Positions 33,678 to 42,133 of a DNA stretch of 64,000 bases are shown piece after piece. Every line of letters begins with the position of its first letter. Position 1 is the first letter of the stretch. A program made the position numbers and the translations under genes. Origin of the DNA: Peredibacter sp045999315 (lineage in GTDB: Bacteria > Bdellovibrionota > Bacteriovoracia > Bacteriovoracales > Bacteriovoracaceae); contig NZ_CP174607.1 of assembly GCF_045999315.1 (NCBI RefSeq), forward strand, positions 1,302,001-1,366,000. Direction: 5' to 3'. The notes under the pieces were generated by a model, which had not been told where the DNA came from, did no database searches, and was given only the letters and a program-made list of their open reading frames with translations.

Positions 33678-34775
33678 TTGAACAAAATTTTATTCCTTTC
33701 TTCAATTCTACTGGTTGCGCAACCGGCGCTTGCGAAATTAGATTTTGAAGATCATGCTTTTCCAGAATTGGTCACTTCGGCCCGTGCTCTTGCCATGGGG
33801 AATGCTTATATTAACAAAGTAGATGATTCTTGGTCGGCCTTTTATAACCCTGCCGGATTAGGAACAGTTCGAAAGCCACAATTTCATATCGCGAACATTC
33901 ATTTGGAAGCGAGTAGTGGTCTTCTCGATGTTATTGGTAATGGTCCTGCTTACGAGATTCCACAAAACTATATTGATTCATTTGATCCTGAAGATATGCG
34001 CTCAAAACTTGTGAAGAATCAGGGTGAATTAGCACATTCAAGAATTAACCTTTTCCCAAATATTACTGTAAGAGGTCTGACGTTAGGGTATATGTACTCT
34101 CAGCGAGATCGCGCCATTATCAATGATGATGCTGCCAATAACTATGAAATTGCTGAAAGAAAAGATCAGGGGCCAGTGATGGCACTGAATGCTTCGTTCT
34201 TTGGAGGAATTTTTAAGCTTGGTGCTTCAGCGGTCTATTTAATGCGTAAAGATCTCTATAAGTCATTCGGTCCAACGGATCCAATAGATGTGAGTAGTAA
34301 TGATTTTAAAAACGGTAAGAGCTTACAAGTAACGGCCGGTGCTCGTTTAACTCTTCCATGGGACTTTCTACCAACAGTATCTGCTGTATTAAGAAATGCT
34401 ACTGACAATGATTTTGAAGGAGCTTCTGGTGGTGGATTGCCAGACGCCATCAAACAGACGATTGATGTCGGTGTGTCTATCACGCCACAAATTGGAAAAA
34501 TCTCTCGTCTGCATCTTGAGGCCAACCTAAAAGATTTAAATGATGCTTATGATACTGACTACAAACGTCGTCTCGCAGCTGGGGCAGAGTTAGATTTTAA
34601 TCGCCGCCTTTTTGTTCGAGTTGGTTGGGGTGATGGATGGGGATCTGCTGGTCTTGGGGTACGCGCCCGAACATTCATTCTGGACATGACCACTTACGCT
34701 GTTGACCGCTCTCTAGATGGCTTCCGTGAGGAAGAGGACCGTCGATGGGTTCTTTCTCTCGCTTCAGGCTTCTAA
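33678..34775 (+). CDS. Outer-membrane protein, PorV/FadL-like barrel
   Basis: I start at the TTG 33678: it has GAGAGAG nine bases upstream and yields a classic signal peptide (MNKILFLSSILLVAQPALA); the ATG at 33654 lies at the end of the -10 box. About 365 residues remain. After the signal, SARALAMGNAYINKVDDSWS followed by AFYNPAGLG matches the opening of PorV/FadL/TraF-type outer-membrane barrels (A-M-G-x-A ... D-x-x-A-x-x-x-N-P-A-G-L). The rest is strand-rich. Such proteins carry hydrophobic compounds or help secretion; which applies here cannot be told. Confidence 0.75.
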   Translation: MNKILFLSSILLVAQPALAKLDFEDHAFPELVTSARALAMGNAYINKVDDSWSAFYNPAGLGTVRKPQFHIANIHLEASSGLLDVIGNGPAYEIPQNYIDSFDPEDMRSKLVKNQGELAHSRINLFPNITVRGLTLGYMYSQRDRAIINDDAANNYEIAERKDQGPVMALNASFFGGIFKLGASAVYLMRKDLYKSFGPTDPIDVSSNDFKNGKSLQVTAGARLTLPWDFLPTVSAVLRNATDNDFEGASGGGLPDAIKQTIDVGVSITPQIGKISRLHLEANLKDLNDAYDTDYKRRLAAGAELDFNRRLFVRVGWGDGWGSAGLGVRARTFILDMTTYAVDRSLDGFREEEDRRWVLSLASGF

Positions 34776-34869
34776 GATCAGGTACTTAAGTCCTGTTAAA
34801 TACCCTGTAATTTCGTTCTTTTCCTTTTCAAAAATACCTTCATCTGTTAAAAATCCTCATTCTTAAATA

Positions 34870-34908
34870 GAGGGTTCGAATCCTTCCACTCAACCATATT
34901 TTTGAGTG
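34870..34908 (+). other. tRNA 3'-end-like fragment with a 7-bp palindrome at the next start codon
   Basis: GAGGG-TTCGAAT-CCTTC (34870-34886) is a canonical T-arm, followed by CACTCAA and CCA (34887-34896). No D-arm, anticodon arm or 5' acceptor lies upstream, and one discriminator base is missing, so this is not a functional tRNA. CACTCAA is perfectly complementary to TTGAGTG (34902-34908), which contains the GTG start codon of the next gene. It may be a tRNA-derived attachment-site remnant or a regulatory hairpin; chance cannot be excluded. Confidence 0.35.
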
Positions 34909-37641
34909 AAACAAACCAGCGCCGGAGACTTTGTGGCCTCACACAATCCTTATGCTTCCTTCCTAGAAAAAGTTGAAAAACCTGCACGTTATATTGGTGG
35001 CGAACATTTCGTGACCAAAAAAAATTGGGACGAGACCATCGGTCGTGTGGCCCTGTGTTTTCCTGATACCTACGAAATTGGGATGAGTCACTTGGGGATG
35101 AAGATCCTTTATGATGAAATCAATCAGCACCAATCACTTCTAGCTGAACGTGTGTTTGCTCCATGGGTTGATATGGAGAAAGAAATCCGCTCTCGTGGAT
35201 TGCATCTTGTTTCTCTTGAAAATTTTAAACCGCTTAAAGATTTCCATATTGTTGGTTTCTCTCTTCAGTATGAAATGAGTTATTCAAATATTTTAAACAT
35301 GCTTGATCTGGGTGGGATTTCCATCTGGACCAAGGACCGTCAAGAACACGAGCCGTTCGTGATCTGTGGTGGACCATGTGCTACTCACCCTGAGCCGCTT
35401 GCTCCCTTCATGGATTTTGTGGTGATTGGTGACGGTGAAAAACTTTTCGCACGCGTGACTCACTTTGTGGGTGAGGCCCGTGCTCGTGGCATGAAACGTG
35501 ATGAAATCCTTTTTGAACTAGCCAAGTGGAAAGGAATTTACGTTCCTAAGTTTTATGATACGGTCATTGATCCAATGACTCAGATGGAAGTTGTGACTGG
35601 GCCAAAAGCTGAATTCGCGGGAGTGATTCCTGATCGTGTTCAACGCTACTTTGTGGATAACCTCGCAAATTATCCATTTCCGACAAAATCTCCGATCCCG
35701 CACATGACTGCAATCTTTGACCGTTTCTCGGTTGAGCTTGCTAGGGGCTGTACGGAAGGATGTCGCTTTTGCCAGGCGGGGATGATTTATCGTCCAGTGC
35801 GTGAAAGAAATCCAGAGAACGTAGTTCAGATGATGATGGATGGACTTAAGAACGGGGGCTTCGATGAAGCATCTCTTACGTGTCTATCAACTGCAGACTA
35901 TTCTGCAGTAACTCCACTGGTGCTTGAACTTCTCGATAAATTACATAAAGAAAATGCCACGCTTGGTATTTCTTCTCTTCGTGCTTACGGGCTAGATGAG
36001 AGAATTCTTGATAAGCTGGCCGAAGTAAAAAATACTTCTCTGACTTTTGCTCCAGAAGGTGGCTCTCAGAGAATGAGAGACGTGATTAATAAAAACGTTT
36101 CGGAAGAAGATCTTCTTAAGACTGCCGAGAACGTATTCTCTCGTGGTTGGACAAAAATGAAGCTCTACTTCATGATCGGTCTACCGACTGAGGAAGATGA
36201 GGATGTTGTGGCAATTATGGAAACTGCTGCCAAGGCCCGTAAGAAGGCCACTGAGTGCGGTGTTCGTAATCCAACTGTGACAGTTTCAGTTTCTTCGTTC
36301 GTTCCTAAGCCTCATACACCGTTTCAGTGGTCGAATATGATCACGCTTCCGGAAATTGAACGCAAACAGAACATGCTTAAAGACCACGCTGAAAAATATC
36401 GTCTGAATTTTAGAAAGCACGTGGCACGTATTTCTGCTCTTGAAGGAATTGTTGCTCGTGGTGACAGACGTATTGCCGACATCATCTATAAAGCTTGGTC
36501 TCAAGGTGCTCGCTTTGATGGATGGGATGAAACATTTAAATATGACCTATGGGTGAAATGTGTAGAGGAGTCTGGACTTGATACTCAGATCTTCCTTGGC
36601 ACGATTCCGATGAATGGGAAACTCGCTTGGGACCACATTGATGTTGGTCTAACTGAAAGATTCCTGGAAATCGAATGGAAGAAAGCGACTCATAACCGTC
36701 TTTCTCCTCCGTGCGGAAAAGTTCACGGGATGATTGTTCACCATTCAAACCTTGAATCACTTGAGAAAACTTTCGATATCGATAAGAAGAAACTTGTTTG
36801 TTACCACTGTGGTGTGGCCTGTGACCTTAAAGGCATGGTGGAAGAGCGCCGTGACTTCTTAAAAGGCATGAACGCCATTGAAGATGCTCCTTATGTTCAA
36901 CCTGAAGTCTTAAAGAAAGACATCGTGGAACTTCGTGAGAAGCGTAATCAAGCGATGGGTTTTAAGTATCGTATTGAGTTCTCAAAACTCGGTCCAATTA
37001 CTTTCATTTCTCACCTGGATCTCCAAAAGGTAATCACGCGAATCTTTAAACGTGCAGGGCTCGAAACTCTTCACTCTGAAGGTTATAATATTCGTCCGCT
37101 TCTTTCGTTCGGACCGGCCCTTACTTTAGGTATCAGTTCATTGACGGAATACTTTGACGTTCGTGTTCCAGCTGAGTGGACTGATTTTGACGATATGATG
37201 AATCGTCTTCAGACTCACTCCGAGCCGGGGATTATTTTTAAATCGATCTCGGTGATTAACTCGAAGACTCCTTCAATTCAGGATTCGGCGAAGACTTTCA
37301 CTTACTTTGTTCCAGTGAAGAACGATATTGGAACTGTTGTTGAAAATCTAAAATCTCAAGAGCAGATCATTATTCAGTCCTACTCGAAGAAAGAAGAGAA
37401 ACTTCTCGATAAAGATATTCGACCGATGCTTCTAGATATGACGACTGGTAATCTGGAACTTAATGAGAAGATCATGGAAATCATCGACGAAGTTTCTCCA
37501 TGTCGCATGCCGGGGATCTTTGTGACTGCGAAGGTCAATCAGGGGACAAGCATTCGCCCTTCTGAGATTATTGAACTTCTGACCGGTAAAGGTCTGGAAG
37601 TTGAAAGACCAATCAAAGTTGCGATTGAGCTTAATGGCTGA
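34906..37641 (+). CDS. TIGR03960-type B12-binding radical SAM protein with DUF2344 domain
   Basis: A 911-residue protein with three parts: an N-terminal cobalamin-binding-like domain (EKPARYIGGEHFVTKKNWDE near 24, then FPDTYEIGMSHLGMKILYDE), a radical-SAM core with CTEGCRFCQAGMIYRPVRER near residues 284-303, and a C-terminal DUF2344 domain (FSKLGPITFISHLDLQKVIT near 693, then LLSFGPALTLGISSL). TIGR03960 and TIGR03936 are separate genes in some species and fused here. The function is unknown; in other bacteria it lies near rng and ribosomal genes, suggesting RNA modification. The GTG start lacks a Shine-Dalgarno and lies in a hairpin. Confidence 0.88.
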   Translation: MKQTSAGDFVASHNPYASFLEKVEKPARYIGGEHFVTKKNWDETIGRVALCFPDTYEIGMSHLGMKILYDEINQHQSLLAERVFAPWVDMEKEIRSRGLHLVSLENFKPLKDFHIVGFSLQYEMSYSNILNMLDLGGISIWTKDRQEHEPFVICGGPCATHPEPLAPFMDFVVIGDGEKLFARVTHFVGEARARGMKRDEILFELAKWKGIYVPKFYDTVIDPMTQMEVVTGPKAEFAGVIPDRVQRYFVDNLANYPFPTKSPIPHMTAIFDRFSVELARGCTEGCRFCQAGMIYRPVRERNPENVVQMMMDGLKNGGFDEASLTCLSTADYSAVTPLVLELLDKLHKENATLGISSLRAYGLDERILDKLAEVKNTSLTFAPEGGSQRMRDVINKNVSEEDLLKTAENVFSRGWTKMKLYFMIGLPTEEDEDVVAIMETAAKARKKATECGVRNPTVTVSVSSFVPKPHTPFQWSNMITLPEIERKQNMLKDHAEKYRLNFRKHVARISALEGIVARGDRRIADIIYKAWSQGARFDGWDETFKYDLWVKCVEESGLDTQIFLGTIPMNGKLAWDHIDVGLTERFLEIEWKKATHNRLSPPCGKVHGMIVHHSNLESLEKTFDIDKKKLVCYHCGVACDLKGMVEERRDFLKGMNAIEDAPYVQPEVLKKDIVELREKRNQAMGFKYRIEFSKLGPITFISHLDLQKVITRIFKRAGLETLHSEGYNIRPLLSFGPALTLGISSLTEYFDVRVPAEWTDFDDMMNRLQTHSEPGIIFKSISVINSKTPSIQDSAKTFTYFVPVKNDIGTVVENLKSQEQIIIQSYSKKEEKLLDKDIRPMLLDMTTGNLELNEKIMEIIDEVSPCRMPGIFVTAKVNQGTSIRPSEIIELLTGKGLEVERPIKVAIELNG

Positions 37642-37688
37642 TGCGCTGAGGTAGAATAAATCTTCATCCTAAATTAAATTAAACTTCT

Positions 37689-37728
37689 GCTCCTCCCACT
37701 CCAATATGCTTGGTCGTCGAGGAGGAGC
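37689..37728 (+). promoter_or_regulatory. Shine-Dalgarno-sequestering inverted repeat before amt
   Basis: GCTCCTCC (37689-37696) is perfectly complementary to GGAGGAGC (37721-37728), which holds the amt Shine-Dalgarno, with a 24-base loop. The ATG follows at 37730. If transcription starts upstream of 37689 the ribosome-binding site would be hidden. Confidence 0.6.
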
Positions 37729-37729
37729 C

Positions 37730-39013
37730 ATGAAACCCATCTATCTCGTTCATCTCGGTCTAATTTTTCTCTGTGGCCTTTTAGCAACATTCCTTCCTGA
37801 AGTTCCCCAAGCAAAAACTGGCGGTCCCATTAATTACGGAGACACTGCCTGGCTTCTGACCGCTTCAGGATTAGTGCTTCTTATGACTCCTGGTCTTTCA
37901 TTCTTCTATGGAGGAATGGTCCGGAAGAAGAACATGATTTCGACCATGCTTCAATCCATGGTGGCCCTGGGTGTGATCTCAGTTACATGGGTCGCGATTG
38001 GATTCAGTCTTTGTTTCGGTGAATCCATCGGAGGCATCATTGGAAATCCCATGACCTATTTCATGTATCGTGGAGTTGGGATGGTGACTCATCCGGATTT
38101 TGCTCCGACAATTCCTTTTGCTCTCTTCTCTCTCTTTCAATTGAAGTTCGCGATCATTACTCCAGCTCTTATCAGTGGTGCTTTTGCTGAGCGAGTGAAG
38201 TTTTCTTCTTATCTCATCTTTATGTTTCTTTTTTCTATTTTTATCTACGCTCCTCTTGCGCATATGACTTGGCATCCAGATGGACTTCTTCGTGGCTGGG
38301 GTGTTTTAGATTTTGCCGGCGGAACTGTCGTGCATATCTCGGCCGGTATGGCCGCGCTGGCGGGATCCATTTATCTTGGACCTCGTCAGGAAATTAATCA
38401 TGAGGCCCATCAAATTCCTTATGTGATTTTAGGTACAGGACTCTTATGGTTTGGTTGGTTTGGCTTCAATGCTGGCTCTTCACTTGCAGCCAATGAAACA
38501 GCGACGCTCGCTTTTATGAATACTAACACTGCTTCCGCAGTTGCGATGCTTACCTGGATGTTTTTAGAGCGCTTAAGAGGTAAGAAGGCCTCGGCACTTG
38601 GTGCATGTATTGGCGCTGTGGTTGGCCTGGTGGGCATCACTCCGGCCGCGGGGTTTGTGAGTGTAGGTGCTGCGATTCTGATTGGTTTTATTTCTGCTTC
38701 AATTTCAAACTTTGCGCTTTCGCTAAAAGCGAAGACCGACATTGATGACACGCTTGATGTATTCCCTTGTCATGGTCTTGGTGGAATTGTTGGGATGATT
38801 TTAACGTCTGTTTTTGCCAAAGACGTGGGACTTATTTACGGTCAGACCACGACCTTCGTGAACCATTGTATTGCTTTAATACTCGTGATGCTTTTCTGTT
38901 TTGTGGGATCGTATGCTCTTTATTGGATCAGCAATTTCACTCGACCATTACGAGTCAGCGTGGAAGACGAAACCGTTGGGCTGGATTTATCTCAGCACGG
39001 TGAGCACATCTAA
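37730..39013 (+). CDS. amt: Ammonium transporter
   Basis: An Amt/Mep/Rh family ammonia channel of 427 residues with an N-terminal signal-like helix and about eleven membrane segments. FFYGGMVRKKN is the family hallmark; the pore twin histidines are in AGGTVVHISAG and DVFPCHGLGGIVG. I start at ATG 37730, two bases after the GAGGAGGAG ribosome-binding site, eight codons inside the longest frame. The PII gene glnK, normally adjacent, is absent here, so it is elsewhere or regulation differs; the leader hairpin may offer post-transcriptional control. A terminator follows. Confidence 0.95.
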   Translation: MKPIYLVHLGLIFLCGLLATFLPEVPQAKTGGPINYGDTAWLLTASGLVLLMTPGLSFFYGGMVRKKNMISTMLQSMVALGVISVTWVAIGFSLCFGESIGGIIGNPMTYFMYRGVGMVTHPDFAPTIPFALFSLFQLKFAIITPALISGAFAERVKFSSYLIFMFLFSIFIYAPLAHMTWHPDGLLRGWGVLDFAGGTVVHISAGMAALAGSIYLGPRQEINHEAHQIPYVILGTGLLWFGWFGFNAGSSLAANETATLAFMNTNTASAVAMLTWMFLERLRGKKASALGACIGAVVGLVGITPAAGFVSVGAAILIGFISASISNFALSLKAKTDIDDTLDVFPCHGLGGIVGMILTSVFAKDVGLIYGQTTTFVNHCIALILVMLFCFVGSYALYWISNFTRPLRVSVEDETVGLDLSQHGEHI

Positions 39014-39018
39014 AATAA

Positions 39019-39040
39019 GGAGGGGAGTTTCCCCTCCATT
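39019..39040 (+). terminator. Terminator of amt
   Basis: GGAGGGG-AGTTT-CCCCTCC, a perfect 7-bp stem six bases after the amt stop. It is followed by ATTATTAATTTTT; the last bases belong to the 3' end of the convergent gene, so it may serve both. Confidence 0.75.
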
Positions 39041-39041
39041 A

Positions 39042-39374
39042 TTAATTTTTAATATCACAAGTATATGTCTGAACGAAATTTCTGAAGGTTCCCCGAACAG
39101 CTTTCCCTTTAATTGAGATGACAGTTTTTTCAGGATTCGGAGTGTCGATGTTTCTTCTGTTGCCAGTGATGATGTAGGTATTGCATCCAGGACAACGTGC
39201 GACAACTTTTTTAATTTCGATGTTAACGAGATCAACGTTCTCGCGAGCAAAGCAATCTAGGACCTGTGGATGCTTCATAACGGAAAACATTTCAACTGCT
39301 TCTGGCCCCATTTTTTGTTGAGCGAAGACTGAGAAAGACATAAGCACAGTGAGAGATGCGATTAAAAATTTCAT
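39042..39374 (-). CDS. Small exported cysteine-containing protein
   Basis: A 110-residue protein with a signal peptide (MKFLIASLTVLMSFSVFAQ) and CCCGGAGGC ribosome-binding site. Mature cysteines are VLDCFAREN, ARCPGCNTY (C-x2-C) and TYTCDIKN, four in total, which could form two disulphides or bind metal. No family recognised. It is divergent from the subtilase gene; two palindromes lie in their common 5' gap. Confidence 0.65.
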   Translation of the reverse strand: MKFLIASLTVLMSFSVFAQQKMGPEAVEMFSVMKHPQVLDCFARENVDLVNIEIKKVVARCPGCNTYIITGNRRNIDTPNPEKTVISIKGKAVRGTFRNFVQTYTCDIKN

Positions 39375-39435
39375 AATGCCTCCGGGTTAAATAATGAAAA
39401 TTCTATAGTCTTTTTGGCACCGACCAGTCTTCTGT

Positions 39436-39454
39436 TGGTGTAAGAATTACACCA
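39436..39454. promoter_or_regulatory. Operator-like palindrome TGGTGTAA-GAA-TTACACCA
   Basis: A perfect 8-bp inverted repeat with a three-base spacer, centred about 105 bases before the subtilase start and 70 before the divergent small exported gene. The size fits a dimeric helix-turn-helix or Fur-like site. A second palindrome adjoins it. Confidence 0.5.
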
Positions 39455-39468
39455 GATTTAAGAAATCT
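39454..39468. promoter_or_regulatory. Adjacent palindrome AGATTT-AAG-AAATCT
   Basis: Perfect 6-bp arms with the same three-base spacing, sharing one base with the palindrome at 39436-39454. Centre-to-centre distance is 16 bases. A -35-like CTGACA follows at 39470-39475. Paired sites suggest cooperative binding. Confidence 0.4.
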
Positions 39469-39551
39469 TCTGACAGCAAATTTAAACACTTGTCTGAATT
39501 TCGAGATTGGGACATAAAAGAGGGCAGTTCATCAACAAAGGAAGGATCCCC

Positions 39552-41297
39552 ATGATGTCAAAGACCGCGCTTCTCGCGCTCGCTCTTCCATTTTCTATTA
39601 CAGCAGCATTCGCTCGCGTACAAGTCATCCCAAAAGCAGAACAAGATATTAAACTTTTTAAGCAGAACCAATCTCAATACGTTCTGAAAAATGCGAAAGG
39701 TACAATTCTTCAAAAATCAGCGACTTCATTTTTAAATGTTCGCCCTGAGAACTGGTTCAACCTTTCTCCGGCCGAAGGCGCTGAAGGTGTTGGTACTGAA
39801 GAAACTTATCGTCAATTTGGTGTTGCTCAATCTGAGGACATTATTGTTGCAGTAATTGATTCCGGTGTGGACGTTAACCACGAAGATCTACAAGGTAAAA
39901 TCTGGATCAATAAGGGTGAGATCGCGAACGACGGTATTGATAACGATGGTAACGGTTATGTGGACGACGTTTTCGGTTGGAACTTCATCGGTGGTTCTAA
40001 TGGTATGGCGAAGATGGTTGAAGATTCATCTCTTGCAAACGGTATCCGTCTTGTAAAAGGTGATCCTGCTGCTCAAACTGACGCTGATTCACTTGAAGTA
40101 ACTCGTGAACTCGTTCGTATGAAAAAACTTAAGGCCCGCACAGAGGAGTTAGGAGAAACTCTAACTCCAGCTCAACAGGCCCACCTTGATAAAATTCAAG
40201 CAATCGTAACTGAAAACCTTGAGGCCGCGAAAGGTGTTGTTGCTACATACACAACTCGTCTTAACTCATATAAAGAAGCTGAGGCAGTTCTGAGATCTGT
40301 TGGTGTAACAACCATGACTCTTGAGGCTGTTCGTGCTGTTGAGTCTGATGATGAAGCAGTTAAGAAAGCAAAAACAACCATGATCACGCTTCTTGCTAAT
40401 GGCCAGAACGAAGATCGTCTTAACCGCGTACTTGAGTACTACGGTGACCAAGTTAGATACTACTACAATGAGAACTTTAACCCTCGTTCAATCGTTGGTG
40501 ACAATTACTCTGACATGAATGAGCGCATCTATGGTAACAACGATGTTATCGGTCCTGACTCAAGCCACGGTACTCACGTATCTGGTTCAATTGCGGCCGT
40601 TCGTGACAACGGGATTGGTATTAAAGGTGTTGCGACTAACGTAAAAATCATGGCCGTAAGAGTTGTTCCAAACGGTGACGAACGCGATAAAGACGTTGCT
40701 AATGGTATCCGTTACGCTGTTGATAACGGTGCTCGCGTGATCAACATGAGCTTCGGTAAAATGTATTCTCCATTTAAGAAAGTGGTGGATGAGGCCGTTC
40801 GTTATGCTGAATCAAAAGGTGTTCTTCTTGTTCATGCTGCCGGTAACGACAACAAAAACAACGACGTTACTCCAAGCTTCCCTCAAAGAAGTTATTCAAA
40901 AGAGGGCCGTGATTTCAATAACTGGCTAGAGATTGGTGCTTCTTCATTTGAAAAAGGCCTAACTCTTCCAGCTGATTTCTCTAACTACGGTAAGAAGACT
41001 GTGGATCTATTTGCTCCTGGTGTTGATATTCTTTCAACAACTCCGGACAACACATACGATACTTACTCTGGTACTTCGATGGCGTCTCCGACTGCTGCTG
41101 GTGTGGCGACACTTCTTCTTTCATATGATCCTTCAATGGACGCTGACGCGGTTAAAGCGCTTATGATTGATACTTCTCGCCGCTACCCTAAACTGAAAGT
41201 GAACCTGCCTGGAACTGAAACTCCGGTTCTATTCAGCACACTTTCTACTTACGGGTCTGTTCTAGATGTACTATCTGCCACTAAGTCTTTGAAATAA
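39552..41297 (+). CDS. Secreted subtilisin-like serine protease (S8) with a large insertion
   Basis: I start at ATG 39552, which follows GGAAGGA; the longest frame adds 15 codons without support. The 581 residues include a signal peptide and the S8 triad D103 (VAVIDSGVDVNHEDL), H339 (SSHGTHVSG) and S509 (SGTSMASPTAAG). A calcium-binding-like loop (NDGIDNDGNGYVDDVFGWNF) follows the Asp. The Asp-His distance of 236 residues, against about 32 in subtilisin, reflects a helical Glu/Lys-rich insertion at about 150-310. The strong codon bias suggests high expression. An exported protease of this kind fits prey or protein degradation. Confidence 0.93.
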   Translation: MMSKTALLALALPFSITAAFARVQVIPKAEQDIKLFKQNQSQYVLKNAKGTILQKSATSFLNVRPENWFNLSPAEGAEGVGTEETYRQFGVAQSEDIIVAVIDSGVDVNHEDLQGKIWINKGEIANDGIDNDGNGYVDDVFGWNFIGGSNGMAKMVEDSSLANGIRLVKGDPAAQTDADSLEVTRELVRMKKLKARTEELGETLTPAQQAHLDKIQAIVTENLEAAKGVVATYTTRLNSYKEAEAVLRSVGVTTMTLEAVRAVESDDEAVKKAKTTMITLLANGQNEDRLNRVLEYYGDQVRYYYNENFNPRSIVGDNYSDMNERIYGNNDVIGPDSSHGTHVSGSIAAVRDNGIGIKGVATNVKIMAVRVVPNGDERDKDVANGIRYAVDNGARVINMSFGKMYSPFKKVVDEAVRYAESKGVLLVHAAGNDNKNNDVTPSFPQRSYSKEGRDFNNWLEIGASSFEKGLTLPADFSNYGKKTVDLFAPGVDILSTTPDNTYDTYSGTSMASPTAAGVATLLLSYDPSMDADAVKALMIDTSRRYPKLKVNLPGTETPVLFSTLSTYGSVLDVLSATKSLK

Positions 41298-41317
41298 TTA
41301 AGAAATATTCCTTGTTT

Positions 41318-41341
41318 AGGGCCCCTTTCGGGGCCCTTTTT
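41318..41341 (+). terminator. Terminator of the subtilase gene
   Basis: AGGGCCCC-TTTC-GGGGCCCT, an 8-bp stem with a four-base loop, followed by TTTT. Confidence 0.92.
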
Positions 41342-41372
41342 CATTAAATCTTAGGCCAAGTATTTTTACTGA

Positions 41373-41389
41373 CTGACCGAAAAGGTCAG
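41373..41389 (+). promoter_or_regulatory. Hairpin holding the ribosome-binding site of the 41392 lipoprotein gene
   Basis: CTGACC-GAAAA-GGTCAG is a perfect 6-bp stem two bases before the ATG. The AAAAGG Shine-Dalgarno straddles loop and 3' arm, so the GG core is paired. Confidence 0.45.
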
Positions 41390-41391
41390 AT

Positions 41392-42069
41392 ATGAGGATT
41401 GGACTAATTCTGCTATTCATTTTACTGGTCGGGTGCGCTGAGACACCTATCAAGCGGTTTCCGGCCTCTGAATCTCCTATTCAAATAGGGGAAGTGGCCC
41501 ATTCTCAAAGTTCTGTTCAGCTATTTCCTTCTGCCAACGAAAACGATTCTGTGACCTATTATTTTTATCTTCAACTGAAGGACAGTAAGGGAAAGTATGT
41601 AGACGTGGCCCCCTCTGAAATAGTGCTTAAATCGAAGAACAAGAGGCCAGTTGGCTTTAAGCTCGAGCGCATTTTAAATGGTCGCTATTATGTGATTGTG
41701 GACAAGTCTAAGAGTGCTAAGAGCGTTGATTTTTTTGTTCAAGGAAAGCTTTTGAAAGAGAAGGTGAGTCTGGATTTTCGTCAGCCGGATCGCCGTTATT
41801 CGAGTATCAGCATCAAGTCTAAATCCGAAGGTAAAATCACCTTTCAGTTGCGATTGGCAGACAAATCAAATCGTCCCGTAGCTCTTGTTGATCATCCGGA
41901 AATTGTTCTGGAAGGTCGTGGGCAGATCGAGAATTTAAAGCATATTCAAGAGGGAATATGGCAATTTACAGTGATTTACCCCGAAGATAATCAAATCATG
42001 TATTTTTCAGTCCGCGCTCAAGGCGTTTACCTAGTAAATCTCCTGCGTTACCAACACATAGAGAAATAA
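41392..42069 (+). CDS. Lipoprotein of unknown function
   Basis: A 225-residue protein with a lipobox signal peptide (LILLFILLVGC, Cys at about 15). The mature part is predicted beta-rich, with two similar halves (EIVLKSKNKRPVGFKLERIL near 79 and LADKSNRPVALVDHPEIVLE near 153), suggesting two Ig-like or filamin-like domains. Similar fold families occur in extracellular lipoproteins. No functional assignment. It is flanked by the subtilase terminator and a terminator-like hairpin before the E1 gene. Confidence 0.7.
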   Translation: MRIGLILLFILLVGCAETPIKRFPASESPIQIGEVAHSQSSVQLFPSANENDSVTYYFYLQLKDSKGKYVDVAPSEIVLKSKNKRPVGFKLERILNGRYYVIVDKSKSAKSVDFFVQGKLLKEKVSLDFRQPDRRYSSISIKSKSEGKITFQLRLADKSNRPVALVDHPEIVLEGRGQIENLKHIQEGIWQFTVIYPEDNQIMYFSVRAQGVYLVNLLRYQHIEK

Positions 42070-42114
42070 TACCTACATCCCTTCAAAACTGGATTTTTCC
42101 CTCGTAATTAGGGT

Positions 42115-42133
42115 AAGATGGGGCATCTTTTTT
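42115..42133 (+). terminator. Terminator-like hairpin directly before the E1 gene
   Basis: AAGATG-GGG-CATCTT followed by TTTT, 6-bp stem. It ends 12 bases before the E1 ATG and just before its AGGGGA ribosome-binding site. It may end the lipoprotein message or act as an attenuator. Confidence 0.55.

Noticed and set aside
34800..34896. A complete tRNA gene ending at the T-arm before 34896
   Set aside because: No D-arm, no anticodon stem and no 5' acceptor strand can be found upstream; one base is missing before CCA.
39417..39433. TTTGGCACCGACCAGTCTTC, another sigma-54-like sequence
   Set aside because: The GG is present but the base pair ten further on is TC instead of the essential GC.
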